Source: Dendrophyllia cribrosa
Taxonomy: Eukaryota > Cnidaria > Anthozoa > Scleractinia > Dendrophylliidae
Assembly: GCA_024195265.1 (NCBI GenBank)
Contig: JAJLRJ010000002.1
Location: 15,372,264-15,436,263, forward strand
Reading direction: 5' to 3'
Length of the DNA: 64,000 bases
Part shown: in pieces, positions 1-10,278 of the stretch
Layout: every line of letters begins with the position of its first letter
Position numbering within the stretch: the stretch's first letter is position 1
Position numbers and translations under genes: made by a program
The notes under the pieces: generated by a model
The model's database searches: none
What the model was told of the DNA's origin: nothing
The model's input: only the letters and a program-made list of their open reading frames with translations

Positions 1-2801
1 CTTTCTCGTGGCTCTGCTGTCCTCCCAGTGATATCTCCCTCGGTAACGCCATCTTCAGCGACTTGTTCACCCGTGGCATCAGCCTCTCTCAGGTACCTTT
101 TTACTTCAGTTACATTTCTCCGCAGGTTGGCTCCTTCAGGAGACGTTACTACGACTTCATTTCCATATTTTCTGCTAACCTTGTAAGGCACGTCTTCAAA
201 CGTGGTCGATAACTTGTTTTCTTTTTTTTGTTTCAACAGGACATGATCACCCAACTCTATGCCACTTTCCTGAGCTCTTCTTTTCTCGTCTGCGTAGTCA
301 GCTCTACTTTGTTTCTTCTCTGCGTCCTTGTCCCTTGCTTCGCTGTCAGTGTACTTAGACCTTCCCAGCTCAGGAATCTTTGATCTGATTTCTCTGTTAA
401 ACAACAGCTTCGCTGGTGTAACTCCCGTGCTGCTATGCGGTGTCGTCCTGTAGGCTGTCAAGAATTTTCGCAGCTCGATCCAGAGATTCTTCTTTTCTGC
501 TTTGGCAATTCTAAGGACTTTGAGAAGACTTCTATTCTGTCTCTCAACCTCCCCGTTAGCCTGGGGCCATAATGGGGTTGAGGTCCTGTGTTCAATGTCA
601 TTCTCTTTTAGGTAACGTTCAAATTCTTCAGATACAAATTGTGCACCATTGTCTGTTTTCAGCGATTGCGGCAGTCCATGGGTACAGAAAAACTTCTCCA
701 AGCTTCCGATAACTTTGGCAGATGTTACTGTTGTCAGAATGTCTACCTCGAAGTACCGACTGTAATAATCAACTAGAACAAGCACATACTCTCCTGAAGG
801 TAAAGGCCCCATTAAATCTGTTGCTAGATCAGTCCAAGGTTGACTTGGAAATTCTGTTTGTTTCAAGGGCTCCGGTGGGGTGGGTAGTCCAACTAGCTGG
901 CAGCCATGACAGGTCTTACACCGATCCTCTACTTGTTTGTCGATTCCAGCCCACCAGACGTTAGCACGGAGTCTTTGTTTGGTCTTTACCAGCCCTTGAT
1001 GACCCTCGTGTGCTAAATTTAGTACCCTTTCACGTAGTTTTACTGGGATAAGTAACCTTGTTCCTCTTAGTACCAATTTGCCCAAAGTGCAAAGTTCGTT
1101 TCTTACAGCTTTATACGCTGGTGGGGCTTTGTCCCAGTCTCCCGTCGAAATACATTCTCTTAGCTGTGATATCTCTGGATCAAGTGCAGATTCTTCTTCG
1201 ATCTCTCTTATGGGTATTGCTACTGGCGCTGATACCTCTGCTACAAAACGAACAAACTCTTCTGCATCATTACAGCCACTCATTCCTTCCCCCTCAACAA
1301 GCCGTGAGAGTGAGTCAGCAATGTTCTGTCTGCCCGGTATATACTGTACGCGGAATTTGTATGGCTGAAGTCGGAGTACCCACCGCTCTATTCTTGCCGA
1401 ATTGCGGGAATTGCTTGAGTAAATAACCTCTAAGGGCTTGTGGTCAGTTAACAGCGTGAAGTCCACCCCATACAGATACATGTGGAATCTTTCACACCCC
1501 CATACAAGGCCCAGTGCCTCTCTCTCTGTCTGTGAGTACCTGCGTTCCACTTCTGTTAAACTACGACTAGCGTATGCAATCACACGCTCCTGTCCTTGTG
1601 TGACCTGGGTTAGGACTGCCCCGAGGCCTACGGGGCTCGCATCTGTGATAAGCTTTGTTTCCTCTGCATTGCTGTCAAAATAAGCCAGTGTCTCTGCACG
1701 CCCCAGGCTACTCTTCAGGGCATCAAAAGCGGTTTGTTGTACTGCACCCCACACAAAAGGCACATCTTTCCTTGTCAACTCTCGAAGTGGCTCTGTAATA
1801 CTTGCTAGATTAGGGATGAACCGGGCACTAAAGTTCACTAATCCTAGGAAACTGCGCACCTCGCCAGCATTTCCAGGCTCCTTAGCTCGGACAACTGCTT
1901 CAACACGTGACTCCGTTGGGCCGATTCCTTTGCTTGACAACAGGTATCCCATAAACGTAAGTTGTGACATCCTGAATACACACTTTTCCCTGTTCAGGGT
2001 TAGTCCCTTCTCACGAATACATTCCATGGTCTTCCGCAACCGACTGTCGTGCTCTTCAACTGTACGACCATGGATGATGATATCATCATGTATGTTGTAG
2101 GCACCCTCACACCCTGCAAGCGCTTGTTGGATAATATGCTGATATAACTCTGGGGCGGAGCTGATGCCGAACATAAGGCGTTTGTATCTATACAACCCTT
2201 TGTGAGTGATGAACGTGGTGATAGTTCTGGACTCCTGTTCTAGCTCAATCTGGTGAAAACCCCATTTAAGGTCCAATTTACTGAACATTGTGCTGCCATT
2301 CAGGTGGTACAAAACGTCATCTACACTGGGTATCGGGTGGCGCTCCCTCACTATAGCCTCATTAGCTTTCTTCATATCTACGCAGAGCCTGATCTCTCCT
2401 GTGGGCTTGGGAACCACGACTACAGGACTTACCCAAGGGGTTGGGCCTTCAACAGGTTCAATGATATCAAAGTCAACAAGTTCATTGAGTTTCTGTTCGA
2501 TTTTGTCTCTTAGCCCAAAGGGTGGCGGTCTCAGTTTCTGAGCAACTGGTTTAACTGATTCATCAACATGAAGCTTTGCTTGGAAGTCTTTAAGCTTTCC
2601 AACACCATCAAAACACTCAGCAAAATCTCTAAATAAGGTCTCTTCACTCACAGTGTTTATCTCAATCTTTAATATGCCCAACTCTTCAGAAGTTTGGCGG
2701 CTGAGTATTGCCCTAGCGTTCTCTTCCACAACAACAAAACACACAGTACAACGTTTATCTTTATAAGACAGTTCAGTTTCAAACTCACCAGCTGTAGTAA
2801 G
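1..2801 (-). CDS. pol: Retrotransposon pol polyprotein (RT, RNase H, integrase), partial
   Basis: This is a long open minus-strand frame with codon first bases at positions equal to 2 modulo 3; it runs off the left edge with no stop. The segment after the protease leads into reverse transcriptase. The RT palm motif KLDLKWGF lies near 2250, and the catalytic double aspartate sits in NIHDDIIIHG near 2060-2090. RNase H follows with TDAS near 1640, QTERE and TDHKPLE. Integrase has an HEGH...CKTC zinc-binding region near 900-1000, then a core with WTDLATDLMG, TDNGAQF and NGEVER, so the D, D and E residues are all present. The frame differs from gag, so expression would need a -1 shift or a repair of the indel near 2800. 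The RT motif has histidine where the commoner sequence is NIADD. Confidence 0.88.
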
Positions 2802-3925
2802 TACAGTGGTTCGGCAGAACCATAGGAGTACAATTTCCTGCTTGATCTCCTCGAGTTACATTTAATGTGGTTAGACTTAAGCATCTCCCATGTTCCTCTG
2901 TCTATAACATTGCATGTCGATCCTAAATCAACAAGGACTTCTTTTAACTGTACTCCCCCAAGCTCAATGTCTACGGTTGGCACTGTTCTTTCACGACCAC
3001 ATGTCTGAACAGTGAAGGCAAATTCGTCATCTTCGCTAACTTGGCGAATGTCTCCTTTCTTGGATCTGTCTTCCCCTTTTGTCTTGCAAACTTTGGCGAG
3101 ATGCCCCACTTTTTTGCATTTCATGCAGGTAGCTAGCCTTGCCTTGCACTCTGGGTCATTTGAGAAATGTCCCTCAAGTCCACATCGATAACAATTTCCT
3201 CTTCTAGCTGGTCGTGCCTTACACTCTGGGTCGTTTGCGAAATGTCCCCCAAGTCCACATCGATAACAATTTCCTTTTTTCCTTCTCCACGGCTCGGGGT
3301 GTAGATCTTCCAAAACGTTCACATTTGCACCCTTCGAATCACTTTCAATCGACCTCGCCTGGCTTTCAGCTGCTTCCATGGATCTAGCAATGTCCCGGGC
3401 TTTCTGGAGAGTGAGTTTTCCGCTTGTAACCGCAAGGAGTTTCTTACGAAGATCGTGTGACCGACACTTATCGATTAACTGATCGCGAATCTGTTCTTCT
3501 TTGGTTGTTCCGAAGTCGCAAGTTTCTGCAAGCTGAAATAATCGGGTCACAAATTGGTCGGCTGTTTCCGAATCCTCTTGTCTAGCTTGGCGAAACTGGT
3601 GTCTCTCGAATGGGACGTTTACTTGTGGTAAGAAGTGTGCATCTAGCGACCTCATGGCTTTCGCGTATTCTGTATCGTGTTCGGGAACCGGTCCGGGATC
3701 GGCTAGGGTATCGAAGATATCTTGTACATCTTGTCCGGCACAGTGTAACAACAAGGCCTTCCTCTGTGAATCCTTTGTAATTCCTTTGGCCTCCAGAAAA
3801 AACTCAAAAGATCGTTTCCAACGCCTCCAGCGGGGTCCCACGCTCGTCGGGTTGCCCGTGCAATCGAACGCATTTAAGCTACCAAATTCGATGTTTACGG
3901 CCATCGCTTCGTTCTTGGCAATCAA
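2669..3925 (-). CDS. gag: Retrotransposon gag-protease polyprotein
   Basis: This 418-residue minus-strand frame begins at the ATG of MIAKNEAMAVN. Residues 1 to about 200 resemble a gypsy-type gag capsid (WRRWKRSFEFFLEA near 32-45). Three CCHC-like knuckles follow (CYRCGLGGHFANDPEC, CYRCGLEGHFSNDPEC and CMKCKKVGHLAKVC); the first two are near-duplicates. A protease-like segment then has VDLGSTCNVID, where the usual D-S/T-G active site reads D-L-G. After about nucleotide 2800 the frame loses homology and runs to a stop at 2669, while the continuation of the protease is in the pol frame. A single-base indel or a -1 frameshift would explain this. The DLG motif suggests a damaged or unusual protease. 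Confidence 0.85.
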   Translation of the reverse strand: MIAKNEAMAVNIEFGSLNAFDCTGNPTSVGPRWRRWKRSFEFFLEAKGITKDSQRKALLLHCAGQDVQDIFDTLADPGPVPEHDTEYAKAMRSLDAHFLPQVNVPFERHQFRQARQEDSETADQFVTRLFQLAETCDFGTTKEEQIRDQLIDKCRSHDLRKKLLAVTSGKLTLQKARDIARSMEAAESQARSIESDSKGANVNVLEDLHPEPWRRKKGNCYRCGLGGHFANDPECKARPARRGNCYRCGLEGHFSNDPECKARLATCMKCKKVGHLAKVCKTKGEDRSKKGDIRQVSEDDEFAFTVQTCGRERTVPTVDIELGGVQLKEVLVDLGSTCNVIDRGTWEMLKSNHIKCNSRRSSRKLYSYGSAEPLYLLQLVSLKLNCLIKINVVLCVLLLWKRTLGQYSAAKLLKSWAY

Positions 3926-3940
3926 TAAAGTTCCTTTTTC

Positions 3941-3953
3941 ATCCTCGTCGCCA
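3941..3953 (-). promoter_or_regulatory. Candidate primer-binding site
   Basis: Read on the minus strand, TGGCGACGAGGAT lies two bases inside the proposed LTR end (TACA), just before gag. It begins with TGG, as sites complementary to a tRNA CCA end do. The tRNA was not identified. Confidence 0.5.
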
Positions 3954-3955
3954 GT

Positions 3956-4194
3956 TGTAGAATTCTAACACGCATTTAAGCACGGATTAAACCGGATTTT
4001 ATTCTCCAAACACAACAACTGCATGTAACTCGTCTCCGACGTTTCGGTTCCCCACATACAGTCCATAATAATCTTTTGGGGTATCCCGGCATACACTACA
4101 ACCACTTACCGACTTTGTACTCATGTTTTATTTAGCTAGGTCAACTATAAACTGCGGCCAAGGAGCAATTCGATCAGGCCACAAGGTGACAACA
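3956..4194 (-). repeat. Candidate 5' LTR of the gypsy element
   Basis: On the minus strand the segment starts TGTTGTCACC and ends TTCTACA, giving TG...CA termini with a short TGT/ACA inversion. Inside are TTTATAG (TATA-like) and AATAAA (polyadenylation-like). It abuts the primer-like site. The matching 3' LTR is outside the window, so the outer boundary is a guess from the TG...CA rule; TCATC at 4195-4199 would be the predicted target duplication. Confidence 0.5.
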
Positions 4195-4991
4195 TCATCT
4201 CCTTATTTTAGTAAAAGACTGCGTGTCATCATTTAAATTAACATTTTAGTGATGGGCTGGTCCCCAAAGTGAGATAATTAAAGTAATAAATGAACTTCAT
4301 ATCGTTTAGCTAAAGGTGGTGCATAAACAAGGGCTCCTTTATAATTTATATAAACCCATAAAACAAATGAATATTAGCAGATCATTTATTATTGAAAATG
4401 AAGGAATGCAAATTCTAGAACGACAGATAAAAATAATCCCCTTTTTTTTTCTCTGACGGCATAATGCCACACTGAAAAATCGCTGGAACGCTGACAAATA
4501 AGACAAATAAATAACTGAAAATCCTTACCTGAAGGTCCATTATTTCTAATGTAATAAATTTCGTTGTTATATATTAGCTGGTATATATCTAAGGGTTATT
4601 ATCATTTATTCTACAATAATTATTTTACAATGATCGCATGTTTGACCTCTGGCGGTTTTTAGTTGCGACCAAAGGGATCATTTTAACAACAACCACAGGC
4701 CACAAGAAAATCACCATTTTAAAGAAATCACGTAACATTATTTTTTTTTGGCTAGAATATCTCATGCAAAAAAATTGTCTGCTTCAGTTTTAAGCCGCTT
4801 GTATGAACGTCGGATACGTCGTGTAGTCAGTTATTTGGTTAACTTCGTTAATCCTTGGGACAGCCTTGTTATAATATGTAAGACAGATGCACAGATGTGG
4901 CCTCGATTGCATATATTATTGGCTTATTACTGAAAGGGCGTTGTCTTCAAACATCTGAGTGCAGTGTAGACTTTTGTCTCAAGGAGTTTCC
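4195..4991. other. AT-rich upstream region of LU1
   Basis: There is no convincing coding frame or repeat. It should contain the promoter and 5' UTR of LU1. A short segment before the ATG (CTCAAGGAGTTTCC) resembles the one before LU2, so the start region was duplicated together with the gene. No TATA box stands out. Confidence 0.4.
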
Positions 4992-7021
4992 ATGATGAAG
5001 AGCTATTTTCTTTGCATTTTTGCATTCATCACTTTGCCGAACGGTGAGTAAATTTATTTTATTCTAATTTTGTTGTTTTGGCAAGACATGAATGTGCTAT
5101 CGGAGGTCGGCTTTTAAAGCACGTTCGCCTTTCATTTTGATACTGCGCGTAAAATCAATGGCGTACCAAGCTAATTGACAACTGACTCTACATAGCAGAC
5201 CCCTCTCGATCTCGTAATAAACTCGATGCCAAATTTTAGCGTTATTCCCAAAATAACGAATGTGGGAATAAAATAGCATTTCAGAAGAAACATTTATATG
5301 AATTAAAATTGCTTCAAAATAAAGAACCCAATGTAGATGGCCAGTTTATAGGATCTTTAGCCATACAGAGAACAAGTCTACGAATTGTTACGATCATGAT
5401 GCAAGTTATATTTCCTTTTCAGCGATGGCAATCCGCTGCTTCGAGTGCACGCCGGGACCGCCTGATATCTTGTGTCAATCGATAACAAATGTCACCGACT
5501 GCCGTAAATACGACGCATGCGGAACAACGTCTTACGAAATAGAGATGGAAGGTCAAAAGAAATCAATGTACCACATGATATGCATGGCTAAGGTATGTTT
5601 ATGCGGAGTTGAATGATCATAATTAGAGAGGTGTTCGCCAGCCAGAAAGAGTAATGCATGTCCATGTCCCCCACCTCCGGGACATCCCACGGGCATTAGC
5701 ACTGTGAAAAAATTGGCAAATGCCCCATGGTGGGGACAAAAAAGGTGTGCAAATGCCGCCCCGGGGTATAGTAAAGAAGTAAAATTCTTCGAATATAAAC
5801 TCGTCCAAAAGTTATTGGAAGGAAAACTAAGTCAACAGACAAATGTTTTCCCTCAGTATTCCTCCAGTGACTGATTAGACCAAGTTCGAACAAATTTCTC
5901 GATAGAAATGGAGCCAGGATTCTTGGAGGTCGAAACACGCGTATGTCAATATGTCAATAGGGGAATAGGGGAATAGGCAATGCTAGAACTGACTTATACA
6001 TAATACCCGGGATTACACACAGAGGGGAACCACGCTACTCCATGATATGTCCTCATCCATAACAGTTCACCATAACACACTAGCCTACGAATATAGCCAC
6101 CAATCCTTCACCAATAGAAGGTATCTGATCGAATCGTGCCCGGTTACTAATATGTGGTTACAAATAAAAAATGAGAATGTTTTAAAACATCAGAGTGGAA
6201 CCTCTGTTAAGGCGGGACTCAACCTAAATTTGAATGAAATTTTAAGAGGTTTAAAGAAGGGATAGATGAAAGAAAATGAGTTTTGGAATACGTAAATTGG
6301 ATGTAAATGTTAAGAACTGAAGCTATCTTCTTGTCCCCCTCAGCGGGATCGGGAGAGGTGTCCCCTTAATGGAGGTGCCTAAAGTAGGGGTTAGTTCCTC
6401 TGAATTTTAAACCAGGGAAACTAAAGGGATATGAATTACGCCTGCGCGTGGCGTTCTGGGATCAATTTTCGGTCCTCCCTTCCCAAAACACTCCGCGCGT
6501 AGCGTAATTTATTTTTCTTCAGCTCTCCTAGGCCAAAGTTTCACTCAGCGCAAAGTTTTTTTTTCTATAACCACACTTTTACTGGGTATACGTAGGAGTC
6601 AGCGAAGTGCTTACTTGCTAATAAAAACACAAGCACCTCTGGCTACATAAACTACTGTGCGTAACTGTTAGATGAAAAGTGCCAGGACAGGTTAGCTTTT
6701 CTTGATTTTGAATTTTTTTATGTGCAGTCCAAGTGCCACAAGGTGAAGGAATTGGCTTGTAACCCAACAGATTGGAAAGAAATGGAACTAACTTTGATTT
6801 CATGCGATTTTAAATGCTGTTTCGAAGACAAGTGTAACGGCCCTGACGTGTACCCTGGCGGCACCGTATTTGCTAGGGGCCTAACTAACCCCACGAAGCC
6901 AATGGTAAACAACGTTACTACTTCTGCTACTTCTACAACCGGATCGTCCAAAACCCCGTCGTTCTTCACCACATTTCTGAGTGTGGCAGCGATTTTTGCA
7001 CGTTTCGTTCTCATCGACTGA
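4992..7021 (+). CDS. LU1: Ly6/uPAR (three-finger) GPI-anchored protein, 3 exons
   Basis: The exons are 4992-5043, 5423-5592 and 6728-7021, joined by GTGAGT...TTTTCAG and GTATGT...TGTGCAG; the predicted protein is 171 residues. Exon 1 is a signal peptide (MMKSYFLCIFAFITLPN). The mature part starts at AIRCFEC, and the domain has 12 cysteines ending in KCCFEDKCN, the Ly6/uPAR hallmark. NVTDC gives an N-glycosylation sequon. After the domain comes a Thr/Ser-rich stalk and a hydrophobic tail (FFTTFLSVAAIFARFVLI), consistent with GPI attachment outside the cell. Its stalk is longer than in the paralogues. Intron phases 1 and 0 match the other five members. Ligand and role cannot be read from the sequence. 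Confidence 0.88.
5593..6727. other. LU1 intron 2 with a low-copy repeat fragment
   Basis: The intron contains a GC-rich fragment at about 5630-5770 with wording such as CAAATGCCCCATGGTGGGGA and CCGCCCCGGGG. It resembles the interior of the element at 26973-27684. The remainder has no coding frame I trust. Confidence 0.45.
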
Positions 7022-8289
7022 TGCTGTGTTCGCTCTAGGGCGAAACATGTTTAATATTCTGATCACGAATGAAACATGCTCCTCGTGAAAAATGTTCACA
7101 TCAGACGGCGCATTGCGCGAATCGTGATCGAAACATGTTTATTCTGAGCTGGATTGAAACTTCATCACGAGGAAGTTTCTATCAAAGCCAGACGAAACAC
7201 GTTAGCGATCGAAGATGTCGTCTCCTTATTAAACACTGTATTGTAAAATCATGTAACGGAAAGTTCGAGCTCTATTTTTTTCTGTTCATGTGTAATTAGA
7301 AGGGTTTGATGCGAGCTTATGCCTGTTTCGTGAAACGTATTTTGAAATAATTAACAACAAATGTGAACAATGAAAAATTTGCAAAAATGTTTAAGGGAAA
7401 CACGTTTCGTTGAAACATGTTTAGTCTCTGAACAAGATTCGGACCTGATGTGAAAACAGCATAAGACCACACTTCCAGTAATGAAAAAGGCCGGGTTTTA
7501 TCATATATCAAGTATTGGAATTTGTTGGATATTATTATTAATATTATTATTATTATTATTATTATCCAATATCCAGATATTGTTATGTTCAGATCTGATC
7601 TTTGTTGAATTTAGCAATTATAGTTACGTAATATGTTTTGAACAAATCTACTTTTATTTTGTAATTAGTTCCATTGTTTAGGTTAGGTAAGTAGGGATTG
7701 TAAAACTGTATTTAAGATCACTTTTCCCAATAGCTGTACAACTGATGAAGGTCACAAGACTGCAGCTGAAACGTTTTTTTAATAACTTTTTACCTTTGAA
7801 AATTCCAAGAAGTTGTCCGTCCTTAGCCTTTTAACTTTTTATCAAAATTACACATGCCGAGGTTTGAACTGAGAATCTTCAACAGAATCTTTTACTCGGG
7901 CACATATATTAAGTGAAATATTGCCTTGAGATCTCCTGCGATTTAAAGATAATATGAAGGATGTTATTTTTTTATTTATTTATTGTTACTCAGCTTGATT
8001 AACTTTTTAGTTATTCTGGGTAATATTACCTATTTTTGTTTATAATTCTATATTGTAAAATGTTTTTTGTAAAGTATGGTAGTAAAGTGTGTGAACAAGT
8101 TTCTTATCGGTTTTTATACTTTATTTGACAACATTATTTATATTTACACTTTACTAGAAAAATTACATTGTGCAATTTATAAGTACAAGAGTACAAGTGA
8201 AAAGTGAGTACAGGTGTAAAGGAAATAAAAATTTAAATAGAGTTCTTCCCTTTTTTATGAAAATCTTCCAGCTGTTTGTATGAAGGATG
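7022..8289. other. LU1 3' flank with dispersed repeat fragments
   Basis: Several scattered GAAACATGTTT-like words occur at 7040-7420. An ATT trinucleotide run lies at about 7530-7565. At 7742-7772 the order CTGATGA ... GAAAC has the spacing of a degenerate hammerhead core, and it is followed by a T run. No gene was recognised. Confidence 0.5.
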
Positions 8290-8296
8290 TTATGAC

Positions 8297-8612
8297 CCAA
8301 CCTCGTCCAAGGCATTTCTCCGATTTCGATAAAGTGGAGGCTGGAGGCGGGGGACGAGGGGGGACGTAAACCTCTGGAAAAGGTTGCTAAAATACTCAGC
8401 CGCGAACCGTGGAGTATTTTATCGCGTAAAACACGATGGAATGTCTTCGTTTCGTTTGAACAACGGTTTCAGATTACTAGGAAACAAACACGGCTACCAA
8501 TCACTGGAAATAACCTCAGAAAACCCCGTTGCATCCTGTGTCACGTGAGAAAATACTCCACCATTCTTGGACTATTTTCATTTTGGGAGCCTCGTCCTGG
8601 GGACGAGGTTGG
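8297..8612. mobile_element. TIR element, CCAACCTCGTCC termini
   Basis: The termini CCAACCTCGTCC and GGACGAGGTTGG are perfect inverses. The flanks TTATGAC (8290-8296) and TTATGTC (8613-8619) look like a 7-bp target duplication with one mismatch. Two shorter relatives lie at 47437-47508 and 61055-61130. It is non-autonomous, with no transposase frame. Confidence 0.75.
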
Positions 8613-8635
8613 TTATGTCCCTCTTTTACACGAAC

Positions 8636-8812
8636 AATAGGCCATTTCCGAGTTGCCTTTAGCCTCTCTATCAAAGCGAGGCTAGGTGCGAAACCTTTCA
8701 TATGAAAATTAGTTTCATTTGCATGTGAATGAAAACTCATTTTCATATGAAAGGTTGTGCACCTAGCCTCGCTTTGACATCGAGGCGTAACGTAACTCGG
8801 AAATGGCCTATT
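8636..8812. mobile_element. MITE, AATAGGCCATTTCCGAG family, copy 1
   Basis: This is a 177-bp inverted repeat starting AATAGGCCATTTCCGAGTTG and ending CGGAAATGGCCTATT, with a central ATGAAAATTAGTTTCATTTG region. This uninterrupted copy is the reference empty site for the nested insertion in copy 2 (11955-12425). Confidence 0.85.
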
Positions 8813-10278
8813 AAAAAAGCCGTCGTTTATCTGAATTAAAACTGATAGACGACGGCAGTCAACAAAAGATCGAAATCATATGATTTAGACTACAGACTGT
8901 TTCATTTGCCACAAAAATGCGAATTGGTATGTCACGTAACCAGTGCATAAACTGAATAGCTTAAAACAACTTAGCCGCGATTTTCACTTTTTGTGCATTA
9001 TTATAAAATGTATAAGGATTTAAGGCGCAATAAATATACATCCCTGAACCTCAATGTGATTTCTTTTGTTATTTCTCTAAGCCTCAGAGCCAAGTATTAA
9101 TTTTTAAAATATATCGAAATAGGCCTAGTAGTTGTCAACAAATATATATATTAATTTCAATGGTCATTATGGAAGGTTAACGTTCTGAGGGCAAAATCAA
9201 TATGGCTGCCGTATCGGTACTGAAAGGTCCATTATGTCTTGGACGAAATGAATATTTCAATATGTGCCCAGAACTTGTGAGCACGTGTTCATACGTTACC
9301 AAATACGTTAAAATTAAAGAGATCGAAAAAAGTAGTTTAAATTTTTCTTTAAGTGCGTTTCACATTTTGGTACATTTCTTAACCGTTTCTTGGCAAACAA
9401 CAACGTCAAACACAAATTATATAGGTTTTGTGGAGAACGCGAACACACGCACTATGGTTAATTTTCCTTTCTTTATTTGAATTTAAAAAGCGCCCCTTTG
9501 AATTCAGCTCCTGGGCAATTCATTCATGTTAAACAAATTGAAACAATTGCAAATACTTAGTTTTAAAGAGAGCGAATTCTTTATTTAAGTGACATTTTCC
9601 TTCGGGTTACCATCATGGTTGCTTAAGCTCCCGTATATCGCTTTATAAAAAGCGAGCCAATGAAACAGCAGGACCATTTAGCGTTTCTATGGGTTCCAGA
9701 GGTTCTCTCGCGGCACGCTTTCATGAGAAGTCGAAGAGACCGACATGTAAAAGAGGCGTGTAATATCAGAGAGATGACAGCGCGGGAAAAGCCTCTGGCA
9801 CCCATATTACCTTGGCGTCAACTGCAATAGAAAAGAATTCGCCGGAAATTCAACAACTCAACATCGCTACAGTGCACGAGGTACAAAATACTTCAGACAC
9901 ATCCATGAGCTAATCAACAAATTCAATACAAACTAATTTTTCTAAACCCAATTTCTGAAAAGTTTAGGTTTGATAGCGATTTCTTTTACAACAAGTGTTG
10001 AGCTGATAAAATTGGATAAGTTGGATTGCTGCCTGTTTATCGCGAAAATTTTCCTGGGGTGCCACTCAAGATTTTGACACTTAAGTAATTTATTAACTTT
10101 TCCTTGACATTAATTGCACATTCCTAAAAAAAAATTAGTGCCAATTTTGTTTTATGGAAATGTTGGATTTTATAATAAACGTGGTTGTTGTCGAAAAATA
10201 AAACATTTGGAATTCAGTTTTGTCCTGGAAGGTAGGAACTACCCTTAAGTATAATTATTCTTTCGCCCAAGGAGCTTC
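8813..10278. other. Intergenic region upstream of LU2
   Basis: AT-rich with short chance frames only. A segment just before LU2 (CCCAAGGAGCTTC) resembles the LU1 leader. I see no RNA gene or element with clear ends. Confidence 0.4.

Larger units (their letters stand above)
1..4194 (-). mobile_element. Ty3/gypsy-type LTR retrotransposon, truncated by window edge
   Basis: Reading the minus strand from right to left, the order is a candidate 5' LTR, a primer-binding-like site, gag with zinc knuckles, an aspartic protease segment, reverse transcriptase, RNase H and integrase. The integrase lies after RNase H, which is the Ty3/gypsy order and not the copia order. The 3' LTR and the end of pol are beyond position 1. 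The pol frame has no stop codon from about 2855 down to position 1, so the copy looks young apart from one frame change near 2800. Whether it can move cannot be judged without its 3' end. Confidence 0.9.

Noticed and set aside
722..2541. Plus-strand frames of 60-120 codons
   Set aside because: They are shadows of the minus-strand pol frame, which shows RT, RNase H and integrase motifs.
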